A DNA stretch of 42,250 nucleotides from contig NW_003109093.1 in the NCBI RefSeq assembly GCF_000003605.2, forward strand, positions 153,049-195,298, read 5' to 3'. Below, piece by piece: positions 1 to 11,640 of the stretch. Every line of letters begins with the position of its first letter. Position 1 is the stretch's first letter. The notes under the pieces were generated by a model. The model ran no database searches and had not been told where the DNA came from. It worked only from the letters and a program-made list of their open reading frames with translations. Origin of the DNA: Saccoglossus kowalevskii. Taxonomy: Eukaryota > Hemichordata > Enteropneusta > Harrimaniidae. A program made the position numbers and the translations under genes.

Positions 1-1798
1 GGTGTGGCTTACTTTTCATTCCTGGACAGATGAGATCCTCAGTTCAATCAAATTCCTTTCTCCAAAGAAATTTCCCTAAAAAAAAAAATAATACATTTAA
101 TTATTCAGTCATCATATGACTGACTCCTCACTTTCTGAATTTTACAGTCAGAAGTTTTACTTCTGTTACACGGTAAATGGCAAACTTCCCAGGACTGACG
201 AATGGGAACCTGGGACCATTGTCTAAATTAGTAAGTGAATGTGAATGAAAGCAATGCAATACCATCAATAAACATGTTTTTTTTTTAAATATATGAAACA
301 AGGTATGTGATTGGTTGAATTATGTTGAGTCAGATGCCTGAACCAATCATCTGCTTGCGTGACATCAGCGGTGAGGTGAAAGTTGTCCCATGACAGTTTA
401 TCAGGTTTGCTAGCAACCTTGAAACAGTGATGCTGAGTTGTCAGACTTTCAGAATTGCAATTATATCACCATTGCATCGAGATGTTGATATTCAAATTTT
501 TAGCTTTGAAGTGGCCACCCACTTAAAATATGTTTCTATTTTCTATTTTTTTTTCAAATGTACACAAGGTCAGTATAATGTAGACATGGCTGGATGAATG
601 TTGATTATTGTATACAAGCAACTGTATAGGCAGTCTCGCGTTTACCAAGTGCTATGTTTGCGGTAAATATACGTACGATTAAACAGATCAGATAAACTAA
701 ATGACATAGTTCACTGCTGTTACTAAATATGTCCCAAGTCGGTTGTCTAAAAAACCCGGAATGTGAAATTAAAAATATTTCGACATATGGGTTGTTTAAT
801 ATATATGTAATATTGCATTAATGGACTTAGTTTTTATATTATTAATATTATTTATTTTATTATAATCGCAATTTGTAGTTGTGTGGACACTCATTTTAAT
901 AATGTGGATGAAATAATAGGCAGAAAGCGCATGTTTCCGCTTGGGAGCGCACTTCAAGTCTTGGATCGATGTGTACACTTAAGTCCTGTGACATCCTTGT
1001 TGCTTCCGAATATTTTTAATTTCACGTTCCGGTTCCAGGTTTTTTTGGACAACCTCCCAAGCCTGTTAATACAACAACTCATTGGCAGCATTGTCACATC
1101 AGCTAGATTGCAAGATACTACTGATCAGTGAGCAGCACTTGAAATCAGACATTTACATGCTGGTGGGCATAAATGTAAACATATGACGACACGTAATAAA
1201 ACACAGGTAATCAATGTAATAGGAATCAATTTACAAAATGGATATTTTTCATTCATCTAGTACACAGAAGTAATATAATATGGTATAGATTGGTAGTACG
1301 GTGATATATGTGCTGGTTATGCCACATACAAGATTATCTTTCATTTTATATTCGACTAATTACAGAAAGTAAATAACTCCTACGAAACGAATGAAATTGA
1401 TATTGATACCACTGATATGAGACATAGCGGTAAATTACAAAACATAAAAGAAAGTATTGATAACTTATCATACACAGACTTACTGAGTACATGCAATGGA
1501 CACTATTATTTGGCTTTTGGATTATCCCCAAATCAGGAGATACCGTATATTCCACATTTCTGCAGTGAGTTATTTTTTAAAAATTTCTCAGTAAATTTTT
1601 TAGGTGTGAAATTTTTTTAACAGATGCAATGTTCTTCTTTTTGTGAATGTGTTAACTACCTAGCAACATGCTAGGCTACCTAGCAACAGGTAGAACAAAA
1701 TGTAAAAGTTAATAAGAACAACAGAAAGACAACTCAGCTGCATAGCTGCGTTTTTAAAAGATTGTGAGTGTGACAAACATGGGACAGCTACATGTAGA

Positions 1799-1852
1799 CT
1801 ACACAAGACAGTAGAGAAACATGAATTATCAGTTGAAAAAGATGATTTTTTG
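1799..1852 (+). repeat. Exon-like segment, copy 1 of a diverged duplication
   Basis: Read on the plus strand, this segment encodes a short stretch containing the pattern ELSVEKDDFL. It aligns without gaps over 18 codons to 3858-3911 (ELPVEKDVFL), with about 43 of 54 bases matching by eye. Several differences fall at third positions or are conservative. The same frame stays open upstream to about 1740, then hits a stop after the match. Clear splice sites are not visible, so this may be a decayed duplicated exon or part of an old repeat. The protein family is not recognised. Confidence 0.25.
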
Positions 1853-3857
1853 CTGATACAAGTTAGTTGAAAGATGATGGTACTTTTGTTTGAGGGGAAT
1901 TTTTTACACTGCGAGTTGGAATCGTGTACGAGCGACATACTGTGACTCTTGGCATTTAGAGCATTCAAAATATGTCCTACCTTCGAGTTATCAACTATGC
2001 GCAAGTGCACAACCAATAAATGCAAACATGCTATCAAACCCAACTAGGAGACTTTTATCCTATTTTTCCATGTACGAGAAAAAAAATATAAAACATTGGT
2101 ATTCCAGATTCAAAATAAACAGAGAGTTTGCTCTATGGCTGTTCAAAATGCACATAGTCCGCATAAACTACATGCAATTTGAGTTTGAAGGAATGTCTCC
2201 TGATTTAGACTTACCAGTGCATTTAGTTCCTAATCTGGTGAATTCTATCGTTTGTCGGGAAATTTAATTTGCTGACTAATGCAGACAAAATGAATAATGT
2301 GCGGGAAAATAACAGGCATGCTTACAGTCAGGAACAGAAGAACAGTCACATCAAATTGTCACCTCGAAAAGTTACGACATATGAAACTTGAAATACAGAC
2401 AACATTTTTTTTTTAAATCGTGGCAAGAACCAATTTTCATCACAGGATGTACAGCAAACATAGCAATACCATTTTTGCTCTATTAGAAGCGAGAGCAGGC
2501 TTACGCACACAACCATTTATGCAAACTCATTTAAATAAGTATGTGCAATTCTAATACAGCGAAGTAAGATGAATGGCAGTACTTTTCGAAGTTAGTATCG
2601 CTATAACGACTGATCACCAACTACATCAGTGTATACATGTATGTTGTTCATTCACAGTTGTTATCTGCATAGCAAATTATGTACATATGATATACAACTG
2701 GACTAATCATACTGAGAACGTATACTAGCATTAAATTCACAATGTTGTACACATGTATATGATAAGTTATGTCTCCCCCATCATCCAATCAATGGTAACA
2801 TGGTTTCTTTTACAGATACATTGTGTATAGACCATAAAGTCAACTGAGGTTGAACTTTGATAACCGTGGTGACAGAACAATGACTGTAATCCGAAAAAGA
2901 AATACTTTTATAATATATGTAGTAAGCCATCTATTGACAGAAATCTTTTTCAAATTTAGCGAAATACGAATAATTACAACAATTTGTAGAAGTGAACATT
3001 TCAATGAATGCAGTAATTTTTCACGTCAAAAACATTTTGTAAATCAATTTTTTTTTTTAAATTTCCAAATAACTTTGGACAAAAATGATGTGCTAGTAAT
3101 TTCCTATGTATTACAGGTAAGCAGTGAAGAAATTCTGGCACTCAAAATTTTATATTAAACTGTCATGAATTCCCTCAAAAAACAATTTTGCAAACACTTC
3201 CGTTGGCAAAAATTCGAGGCATCACATTACTACGTACATGTGTCCTCTTGCTGACTTGACAACACCACGGTTACCAGTCAGCTCTTAGATCATGTGACCT
3301 GCTATTTTACAATATCATGACAGTTCTATTTATAGCGACCTAGTTTAAAAAGTAAAAATAGATCAGTTGGTGTTACTCCATTCACAATACATGTTCCAGG
3401 GTAATCAATTGATTCCAGCTATATAGACATCAAGACAATAATGTAGGAATTCCATTCTTTGGATAAAATTGAATAGAATATATAATACAACAAATTTTAT
3501 ATTTCTATTTCAGTAATTGTTAAAACTCGGTCCCACTATTTACAGTGTCACTCAATGTCAACAACATAATTCACCATGAATCAATAATTCAAGTTGACCT
3601 TTATAAACAAAGACAAACAGATGTTTCAACGATTTCTGGCAAACTATTTTATTTCGTATTTGTATATCACGTGTATAATGTGCGTATCCCCACAGTGTGA
3701 CGTAATACAAGACAGATCGAAAATGAAAACCTCACATATATACTGCTAAATTTGTTTCAATGTACGCAATGCCAGAAGGTTGTCCATAGCTTTCAGGCTA
3801 ATATATGGACTGATAACTATGGATTTTAGTAAAAACATACAGGGATAGCTAAAAGAA

Positions 3858-3911
3858 CTATACATGACAGCAATGAAATGTGAATTACCAGTTGAAAAAG
3901 ATGTTTTCCTG
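3858..3911 (+). repeat. Exon-like segment, copy 2 of a diverged duplication
   Basis: Partner of 1799-1852. The plus-strand frame reads ELPVEKDVFL and continues open for about 16 more codons past the aligned part. An in-frame stop (TAG, near 3846) lies just upstream. Both strands are open here. A short overlapping minus-strand reading also exists, so the coding strand is inferred from the codon-wise conservation between the copies and not proven. Confidence 0.25.
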
Positions 3912-5238
3912 CAGAGAAACAAAAATGGCAAGCTCATTATTATGCACTCCCTCTGAAATAACATTTGATATTGAAAATAATCATAGAAAATTGAAGCAAA
4001 TATTACAAACAAGTGAAATCTCCACAAAATGTATTTAATAGATTTGTGTGAAATAGAACACTGTGGCATCAACAAGATTAGCATACGAAGCCCACGCAAT
4101 GATATTTACTCATATACAGTGTTATTTCAGAAATAGTTCCACTTTCAACACTCTGCCATTTTTTTTACTGTGATAATATATAAACCCATGATATTTTTTC
4201 TTTGGTTGACATCAGCATACACTCGTTATTACCGCCAAAGTAAGATGAATCTTCGCCTGCAGCTCGGATTGATACAAAAGTCTGACAGTAATCGCTTGTG
4301 TCTACTGACGTCAATGTAACAGAAAATATCGCAGGATTTTATATACAATATTTATTTATACATTGAAATTTATTTGTTAGTATAATGACAACAAATTTTT
4401 TTCTTTTCACTATGTGTAATTTTATAAATATATATCCCTTCATATTCAAATACCGGTACATTTACATATTAATATCACAAACTGTTTAATTTTCACTGCG
4501 CAAAATGTTCGCAATAAAATAATAAAATTCACAAGAAAAGTTTTATTGCAAAAGTGGCTGTGATGCCATGTCTTTCTACACCAATTGAATTTTCGTTACT
4601 ATAACAGTCTGAGAAAGACCGTGATTTTCAATAACATGAAAAGTATTCTTTCATTTAACATATGTTCATATGCCCAATTTTCTGTTTCTGGAGAAGAGGA
4701 AAAGTACATTCTAATTGTTCTAACTTAGGCCCTATGTAACATGGGATACATTTTCCATGGCGCTTTGAATTTTAGCTATTCGCAAAGATGTAATTTTGTG
4801 AAAGTTACTCCTATGCCCTGTCTAAGATACATGTACCACAGTTCACTCCCATAGAGTTGTATCAATTACACAGACTTGTTTTATTAAAGCAATTTATAGC
4901 AAGCTACATTATTCCGTTCACAAGAATGTTGAATTATGATGTGAAACCTTCCGTGATAATGCTCAAAATGTCTGCGAAACGTAGGATACAAGGTTTGTGC
5001 TTATACAGTATAGTATACATGTAGTTTGCATTCAGTGATGTGTAATGCACTTCAGTCATACACTTTATCGATGATGTGAAATCTAAAGCAGCAGTCCGCT
5101 AGGTTTTCTGACAACATGCACTAAAATGCTTGTGGTTCAAACATTTTAAGTTTCATAATCATGTCCCACGGATCTAAACATGAACAAAAATGCGTTAATT
5201 TTGTAACCGTTGGATCATCAAAATATAACAGTATTTTA

Positions 5239-5324
5239 AAAACCTCAGGCACTGGTCGATTAACAATTATATTTCTTAAAAAAAAAAGAAATATAATTGT
5301 TAATCGACCAGCGCCTGAGGTTTT
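5239..5324. repeat. 39-bp near-perfect inverted repeat (hairpin) with A8 loop
   Basis: Arms 5239-5277 and 5286-5324 are complementary at 38 of 39 positions. The single mismatch is A5251 against C5312. The loop is eight A residues. A transcript from either strand would fold into one long unbranched hairpin. It could be the collapsed remnant of an element with long terminal inverted repeats, a hairpin RNA source, or a template-switch product. Just to the right are two imperfect copies of GAGTTAGTCA. Confidence 0.9.
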
Positions 5325-5610
5325 GAGTTAGTCAGAGTTAGTCACATGTTATAAATGTTATCACCTGGTATAATTTATTCATTTAGCGCCAGTTCATTGT
5401 TACCGTAACACTAGCCCATGATGTCACTTGTATCAACGTGCTCAACAAACATGTGATATCAGGTGATAACCTCATAAAAGTGTCACAGTCGTTGTGCATT
5501 GCATGTGTGTGAATTCCTTATAAACATTGTATTCACACTGTATCACATGCATTGTATATGAAACACTACACTGTATAAACCACAGGATGTTTTTAAACAA
5601 GAAAACTTAC

Positions 5611-5784
5611 CACGAAATGACCAGGAATCACATGTGGCCACAGTCTTCAACTGTGACCTGTCTGATAGTAATTTTGGCCTCAAGGAAGCCATAAAAAGCT
5701 CCATTTTAACCCTGGTAGGGATAACCCTATCTTCCCCACTTGGTGGAACCACTGAATTTCCGTGCTCCCTCTTGCAGTTTTTTT
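5611..5784 (-). CDS. Candidate internal coding exon, unknown protein
   Basis: On the minus strand a pyrimidine-rich stretch ending TTTTTCTAG precedes 174 open bases that end at CGTG followed by a strong donor, GTAAGTTTTC. With those boundaries the exon is symmetric in phase 1-1 (58 codons). It encodes a mixed, charged sequence including the stretch PPSGEDRVIPTRVKMELF and two cysteines. I recognise no domain. The opposite strand is also open, and the surrounding 600 bp could be repeat-derived. No partner exon was identified, so this is a splice-site-based suggestion only. Confidence 0.3.
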
Positions 5785-6228
5785 CTAGAAAAACCACAGA
5801 ACCAGCAGCGGGTGTCCCAGGGTTTCCATCGTCGTAACAAATTACATATTATCCAATAGTCACATGTTCACTGTTCTTTCTCTCATGTTTTCTAACATTT
5901 TCAGCAATGATAATAGTTTTTTTCTACTGTCTTTTGAGCCATGTGCATTATTTTATAACAAGCACCTAAAAACTATAAAACTCACTTGATACAGAGAAAA
6001 ATCCCTTTCGTCCAGAAACACCTCGTTGGAATAAATCAGCGATTTGCAGAATCAGGGGAAAAAGAAATTGTCAAGGTTTTACTGAAACATGTCACCATAC
6101 ATGTAATGTACAACAGCTGGTAAAGGCACACATCACATATGTATGAATACCCCCGGATACTGCATCAATAAAAATACATTGCAATCCTTGAAATGCTTTA
6201 TATTTCCTGCTGACTCAGTTACAGTGAG
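5785..6228. other. No gene seen
   Basis: AT-rich sequence without a credible open frame or repeat that I can define. Confidence 0.4.
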
Positions 6229-6520
6229 TTTCATTAAGGCATGAATATTTATTTCAATGGAAGTTTATGAAATATTTATTGAACACTTTGCCTGGATGGC
6301 CCTTGCGATTCATTCAAAACTAAAGAAGATGCTTTTATTTTATTAAAAAACTATTTGGAAACACCCAACATCTTTCAGTCGTTGGCCGATTTACTGCAAT
6401 ATGAAATGTATGCATCCATGAAAGCATTGTGATTGGTTGAGCTGTTTTCAACCATCATTTGAAATTTATAAAGCATTTATAGATATTTTTTTATAAAAAA
6501 ACATTCATGCCTTGATGAAA
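6229..6520. mobile_element. Candidate MITE with about 22-bp terminal inverted repeats
   Basis: The left end TTTCATTAAGGCATGAATAT is matched in inverted form at the right end (6498-6520, ATTCATGCCTTGATGAAA) with about two mismatches. The span is about 290 bp, has no open frame and is AT-rich inside. This is the size and structure of a non-autonomous DNA transposon. I could not define a target-site duplication, so the superfamily is unknown. Confidence 0.45.
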
Positions 6521-9500
6521 TGGAGTGTATTAGATATTTTTTTTTTTTTAATTTATTTACTTATTTAACTGATGTTTTGTCTGAGCTAGAGAACAGTTAG
6601 TACACTTTTTTATGAGCAATTACTGACAGAATATATTGCGTATATATCGAGTTTGGGAATACGTGACAGGGCTGTGTGACCATCTTCCTTTAAGCTGGCA
6701 TTTTAATACACTATCCCGGTGCCAGGCAATTCCAGTCAAACACAATTACCTCAAACGAACCTGAACCAAAGATTCCCCAAATCAAATCCATCAGTGCACA
6801 CAGGATATTTAGATCTGATTGTTATACTATCACATATGTAGTTATATAACAGGCACATACTCTGATACTTAAACGGATCAAGTATGAACTAACAAATTGA
6901 GAGACCTCATTGATATCGTTGACAAGGATTACAGCTGAAGAAATCAAGAAGCATGTACACATTTATCGATGTGTGTCATTGGGTCATTCTATTACCATAT
7001 TCATCAACATGCCCTCAGCAAGCTAACCATTCGATTCATTGTCATATTCGCGTGCATACACGCACAACTGGAACGTTGGGATATAATTTACAATATTGTT
7101 CATTTTGCATAATTAATCGACGAAGTCATGACATTGAACTCAGAAATATTTAGCGCATTCTGTAGCTGAGACTGACTGTGGCATATGAATAATGAACAAA
7201 ATTAATTTATATGAAACACTTTTCAAAAAAATGTCATCAATATCATCGAAAAAGAATTTCCAAAACAGTCATAGACCCCTTGTATATATGGTCCTAAATA
7301 CGTGTTCACAAACTGAACATAAACTCTATAACATATTGCTACATTAATGTAATCTGTAATTATTGATAATATTAGTATTGTTAATTATTTTTTGCATGGA
7401 GGAGTGTATTTATAATTAGTACTACCCATCCTCCTACTCATTTAACAGTATTTTTTAAGTGGAAATACAAAACCAATCCTTTAATTTGTCCATTCCTGAA
7501 TTGTATAAGGCATACACGTAATTATTTGCTAGGTTTTATCTCTGCTTATTTCACTAATTGCTCAATGCACTAAGTGATTATTCAAATTTAATCTTAGAAA
7601 GTATTTGTTTTCTTAACAAATCAACTTAAACCTAGTGAATATCTCTACAACTTTAAATTAAGCCTGTTGCTACGTGCGTGCTGTGTGCATGCAAATAGTC
7701 AAAATGGCCTACAAAAGCGCTGTTCAGACCCACCTCGCATTCTATTGTCTTGGCATTGTATATTGACTGTTGTGAGTAAAACCACATGTATTTATTGAAA
7801 AAACCTATAATTTTTTCGCACTGAGTGTGTATTTTGAGAAAAGGTTGTTTGAGCCAAGGAAATGACTGTCCAGGCAAAAATACTTACTAATTTAAAATAT
7901 GATTTTCCTGGGCCAAATATCTCAATACCAAATAGCTCAGATGCCATACTGATAATCATTGTTTTACTTCAGAACAAGGTTTAACCAGAATATTATTGAG
8001 AGGTATATTTGACACATTGCGGGCAACACGTACGTTAGACTATACAATTTACCTGACAGGGGGTATCAGCTGTGATTACGCAAGTGTGCTTACATATGAG
8101 ACACAACCTCAAAAAACAATAACCAAGGTCTTTACAGTCTAGAACAACAAAATACAGCATCACTGAGGTCAATATTTAAGTTGTTTGGTTCTGCAGACAG
8201 CAAATAATAAGATCCTGTACTTGAGGCACTTATGAATGCTATTTTGTTGTCCCTTTTAGCTATCAACTCTAAAATTTAACCCAATCACCGTCCCTCAACA
8301 CCCAATGCAACATTTAGTGGTTTCCAATATAAAGGTAAACTAAGAATTCCTTGCAAATATGTGTTGTCTGTAGCTCGGGTCAACAACTGTATGATTGAAA
8401 TAAAACATTAGCTAATTACATATACAAATGATGTAATTCCGTCAGATCTAAAGTGAAAGTTAAACTCCTCAATATGAAGACTAGATATTATTTGGCACAG
8501 CACTGTGACGGCAGAGGTACGGATTACTAACTTCATGAATAGCATAACAATGACGTAATAACAACAAACTTACCTGTTCAACTTGTTACGTAACAGCGTA
8601 TTGTGACCAACACACGGAGCAAGTCAGACACTGATATATCAGGGGGTAAACGCAATAATTTCTCGAAACTGAAAGGTCAAGCCGACGGCAATTTGAAAAT
8701 GTTCTTCGCTTAAGTTTGACATGTGACATTCGAATGACATTTTACTGTTTCTGCCCACGCGTATTTTTAGTCTCTCGCTGAGGAAAGTGGGCGCTACTGA
8801 AAGTCACACGGCATCAGTGAATCGTGAGCACAATCGATCTCGAAATAAAATAATTCACAACCGGAATTACAAATACTTCCTGTGATTTGTGTGGGATTGT
8901 TTCAATTATCACTACGTGGAATACTTTTACAAATCGCTGACGTATACTTTTAATGTTACATGTTTGACGTTTCTATGTGACAGTGCTTTACACTTGATGG
9001 AATATCAAGCTCAGCTGTCAACGGGAGAACAACACACACCTCCCCGTTCCCAGGGATATTTGGGGGAATTACGCACTCGATCGGTTTAGTCATATTAATA
9101 TTATCAAAATGTGTCGATCCAGTAAAATTCTCAGGAATGTTTTACATACCCTTCCCAATCGATCTAAAGTGACGACGGCGGCTTTCCTTACCATACAACC
9201 ATTTTCTAAATGATGAGATCGGCCATATTGAAGTAAGTGCAACGGTTCAACCGATGGCGGCGCTATTCAATAAACAGACACCCACAACATTGCGGGGTTA
9301 AAGGTTAAACTAAAACGAGTTAGACAAAGATGATCGGATTAGTTGATGGACGGAATTTGACCCTAGATACTGTCTTTAATGGTCACATTCCCAAATTCTT
9401 GAAAAAGTATGCATAACTGTTCGAAATTATGCCAATCGAAAGTAAAAGTAAAAATAGATGATGATGTCAACTTTCTATTTAGGAATACTCTATAAACTGG

Positions 9501-10090
9501 GATGGGATGGACTGTAAGATTTAGTAAAAAAAAACTAAATTTATAGTGACTGGAAAGAAGAAATAAATTACGTTGACTGCATAATATAACGGAACCGGGG
9601 AAAATATTAATACAGGTACATGTGAATAAAATATTTCGGGTTGTCGGCCTTGTGTACTATTCCTATCCTCAGTGTACGTATGCGATCTAGTTGTGACGCT
9701 GACAACTGATTGGTAGTGCTAAAGTTAAAAATTAAACTGAATAAAAAGTTAAAAAAATAAACAAATAATGCATTGTAACTGCATTTTACACTTCATTCGT
9801 CGAGTTTATTTTCTAAGGGGCTTTCCCCATAACCACCAGGTACCGTAAAGAGGCATTGATTTTACGACAATGGGGTTTAGACCCGTATAACATGGCCGTT
9901 ACATACACACTCAGTGTACTTCAATTTCGTTACACTGTATTATTACTTAGTTATAATTTTTAACTTTGGCGTTCTCAGTTTTTGTGTAATATTACATCGC
10001 ATTCTGGTATATTTACGCTTTTTTCTTCTGTACGAAGTATAACACGGAAAATAGTTTCGTCAACCTTTCACTATTAGCAGTAACATTGAT
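6521..10090. other. No gene recognised; promoter-like stretch near 8.5-9.3 kb
   Basis: No convincing coding exon. The part from about 8550 to 9300 is richer in CG, with a CRE-like TGACGTAA (8551) and a YY1-like GATGGCGGC (9253-9261). It has two good minus-strand donor sites: GTAAGT read from 8573 down, and GTAAGG read from 9191 down. This could be the 5' end of a minus-strand gene with an untranslated first exon. No downstream coding chain was found to support it. Confidence 0.3.
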
Positions 10091-10297
10091 TAGGGGGTCG
10101 GTCATTCTACATCATGGGGTGGCCAGAAAAAATTGCAAGCTAGACGCACAGAGATTTTTTTTTTGCAGAGAAAACATGATGTTGGAACATTCAAGAGAAT
10201 TAAAAATATTCAGATAGGACGATGCCAAAAAAAGTGCAGCGTCCGTGCTCTTCCAGCCACCGCCTACAACCCCATGATTTCAAATGTTTGACCCCTA
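10091..10297. mobile_element. Candidate TA-flanked MITE, about 205 bp
   Basis: The left end reads TAGGGGGTCGGTCATTCTAC and continues into ATCATGGGG. The right end, inverted, reads TAGGGGTCAAACATTTGAAA followed by ATCATGGGG. The terminal repeats are therefore about 27 bp and imperfect, and both ends are bounded by TA. A TA target duplication and small size suggest a Tc1/mariner-type non-autonomous element, though TA flanks also occur in other groups. There is no coding capacity. Confidence 0.6.
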
Positions 10298-10555
10298 GTG
10301 CTTCCAACTATTGGGATAAGTGGAATGGTAGTTTAATGGGTTTAACGGGAATGGGTGGGGAATAGTTAGTATAACCACGTCTATATCACCACTTGTATTC
10401 TCTCAGTTCCAAGTCCAGTTATTTTTTTAATGGTGTAATTATTACATTCTGACGGAGGTTTCGATTGAGTTTACGTCATACTGAAAGTTGTTATGAAGAC
10501 CTGGTATCAGGATCACGCGAGTATACCGTTGGTGGCAGCACACATAATAAATAAT

Positions 10556-10612
10556 GTTAACCGCGTTTCGCAGTATAGACTGAGGTTAACTATTGTCTGT
10601 TCGTGATGACAA
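10556..10612. repeat. Short repeat, copy 1, with internal inverted repeat
   Basis: Contains TTAACCGCGTTTCGCAGTAT followed by ATTGTCTGTTCGTGATG, which recurs just after the assembly gap at 11588-11636. Within this copy GTTAACC (10556-10562) is exactly inverted at 10584-10590, so it can form a hairpin. Similarity is lost after about 55 bp. Confidence 0.75.
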
Positions 10613-10732
10613 TGGCGTATTTAATGAAACTTTCAATTTCTATCTGGTGGCGTTACACATTTGTTTTGTTTAAACGTTTTGGCATGAGAAACCATGATGT
10701 AAGAGCTATTAACAGAGTGTTTTTTGTTTCAG

Positions 10733-10922
10733 GCCTGAGCCTGGGCCTGAGCCTGAGCCTGGGCCTGGAAAACGTCCTATTAGGCTGAAGAAGTATTACT
10801 TTGTTGAATCGCACAGCGAAAATACTACTGTAACAATCAAGAACTTTGCGTATATCAAGAATGGAAACACAATTATCGGCAAGGAAGAGTCACTTTTATA
10901 TTTGTTTCCCTTATTTGTTTGA
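10733..10922 (+). CDS. Candidate exon with Pro-Glu/Gly hexamer repeat
   Basis: A good acceptor (TTTTTTGTTTCAG ending at 10732) is followed by six tandem hexamers of type GGCCTG/AGCCTG. In the frame beginning at 10734 these read as alternating Pro with Glu or Gly, followed by about 50 residues that look coding (KRPIRLKKYYFVESHSENTT, then a beta-rich stretch) to a stop at 10920-10922. I recognise no domain. Another frame reads the repeat as Gly-Leu-Ser-Leu. It could be a terminal exon or part of a repeat; transcription is not shown. Confidence 0.3.
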
Positions 10923-11188
10923 ATGTTTGCTTAGAGTCATGTTTATACAATTACCTGGTCGCATGTTACAGCGGGTTACGGTTATCCAACCATCCATCTT
11001 TTTATTGATAGTCTATCCCAGCATAATTTTTGTTGAATCCAGGGAAGACTCTGTATCTGTAAAAATGTTTTGAAGTCGCTTTGTATGAAATTATGTACAG
11101 TTTTGTTAATTTCAAGAGTTTTTAATTTGCTATGTTATTTACGAAAACCACAAGTTATTTTTTATTTCTCAGTTAAAACTGAGCAGTA
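10923..11188. other. No gene seen, ends at assembly gap
   Basis: AT-rich sequence without a supported feature, running into the run of N. Confidence 0.4.
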
Positions 11189-11587
11189 NNNNNNNNNNNN
11201 NNNNNNNNNNNNNNNNNNNNNNNNNNNNNNNNNNNNNNNNNNNNNNNNNNNNNNNNNNNNNNNNNNNNNNNNNNNNNNNNNNNNNNNNNNNNNNNNNNNN
11301 NNNNNNNNNNNNNNNNNNNNNNNNNNNNNNNNNNNNNNNNNNNNNNNNNNNNNNNNNNNNNNNNNNNNNNNNNNNNNNNNNNNNNNNNNNNNNNNNNNNN
11401 NNNNNNNNNNNNNNNNNNNNNNNNNNNNNNNNNNNNNNNNNNNNNNNNNNNNNNNNNNNNNNNNNNNNNNNNNNNNNNNNNNNNNNNNNNNNNNNNNNNN
11501 NNNNNNNNNNNNNNNNNNNNNNNNNNNNNNNNNNNNNNNNNNNNNNNNNNNNNNNNNNNNNNNNNNNNNNNNNNNNNNNNNNNNNNN
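11189..11587. other. Assembly gap (399 N)
   Basis: Unknown bases. The size may be an estimate. The open frame that appears to run through it is an artefact of the N run. Confidence 1.
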
Positions 11588-11640
11588 TTAACCGCGTTTC
11601 GCAGTATAGCGGTTAATTATTGTCTATTCGTGATGGCAAA
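11588..11640. repeat. Short repeat, copy 2, with internal inverted repeat
   Basis: First real bases after the gap; repeats 10558-10612 with a few substitutions. TTAACCGC (11588-11595) is exactly inverted at 11609-11616. The loop and the pairing register differ from copy 1, yet a hairpin is possible in both. Confidence 0.75.

Larger units (their letters stand above)
1..5238. other. Intergenic or intronic DNA with no convincing gene
   Basis: AT-rich DNA on both strands. The open frames here are short, overlap each other on opposite strands and lack recognisable domains, so I do not call them genes. Two similar exon-like segments (listed separately) and scattered CRE-like and CCAAT-like motifs are the only structure I see. 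It could be intron or flanking sequence of a gene outside the window. Confidence 0.5.

Noticed and set aside
1660-2267. Overlapping long open frames on both strands (127 and 125 codons)
   Set aside because: Opposite-strand overlap, no domain, no splice context beyond the short duplicated block; AT-rich DNA gives such frames by chance.
2216-2276. Minus-strand 61-bp exon bounded by a good acceptor and GTAAGT donor
   Set aside because: All three frames contain stops, so it cannot be an internal coding exon.
11070-11591. 173-codon open frame across the gap
   Set aside because: It consists almost entirely of N; the apparent length is an artefact.
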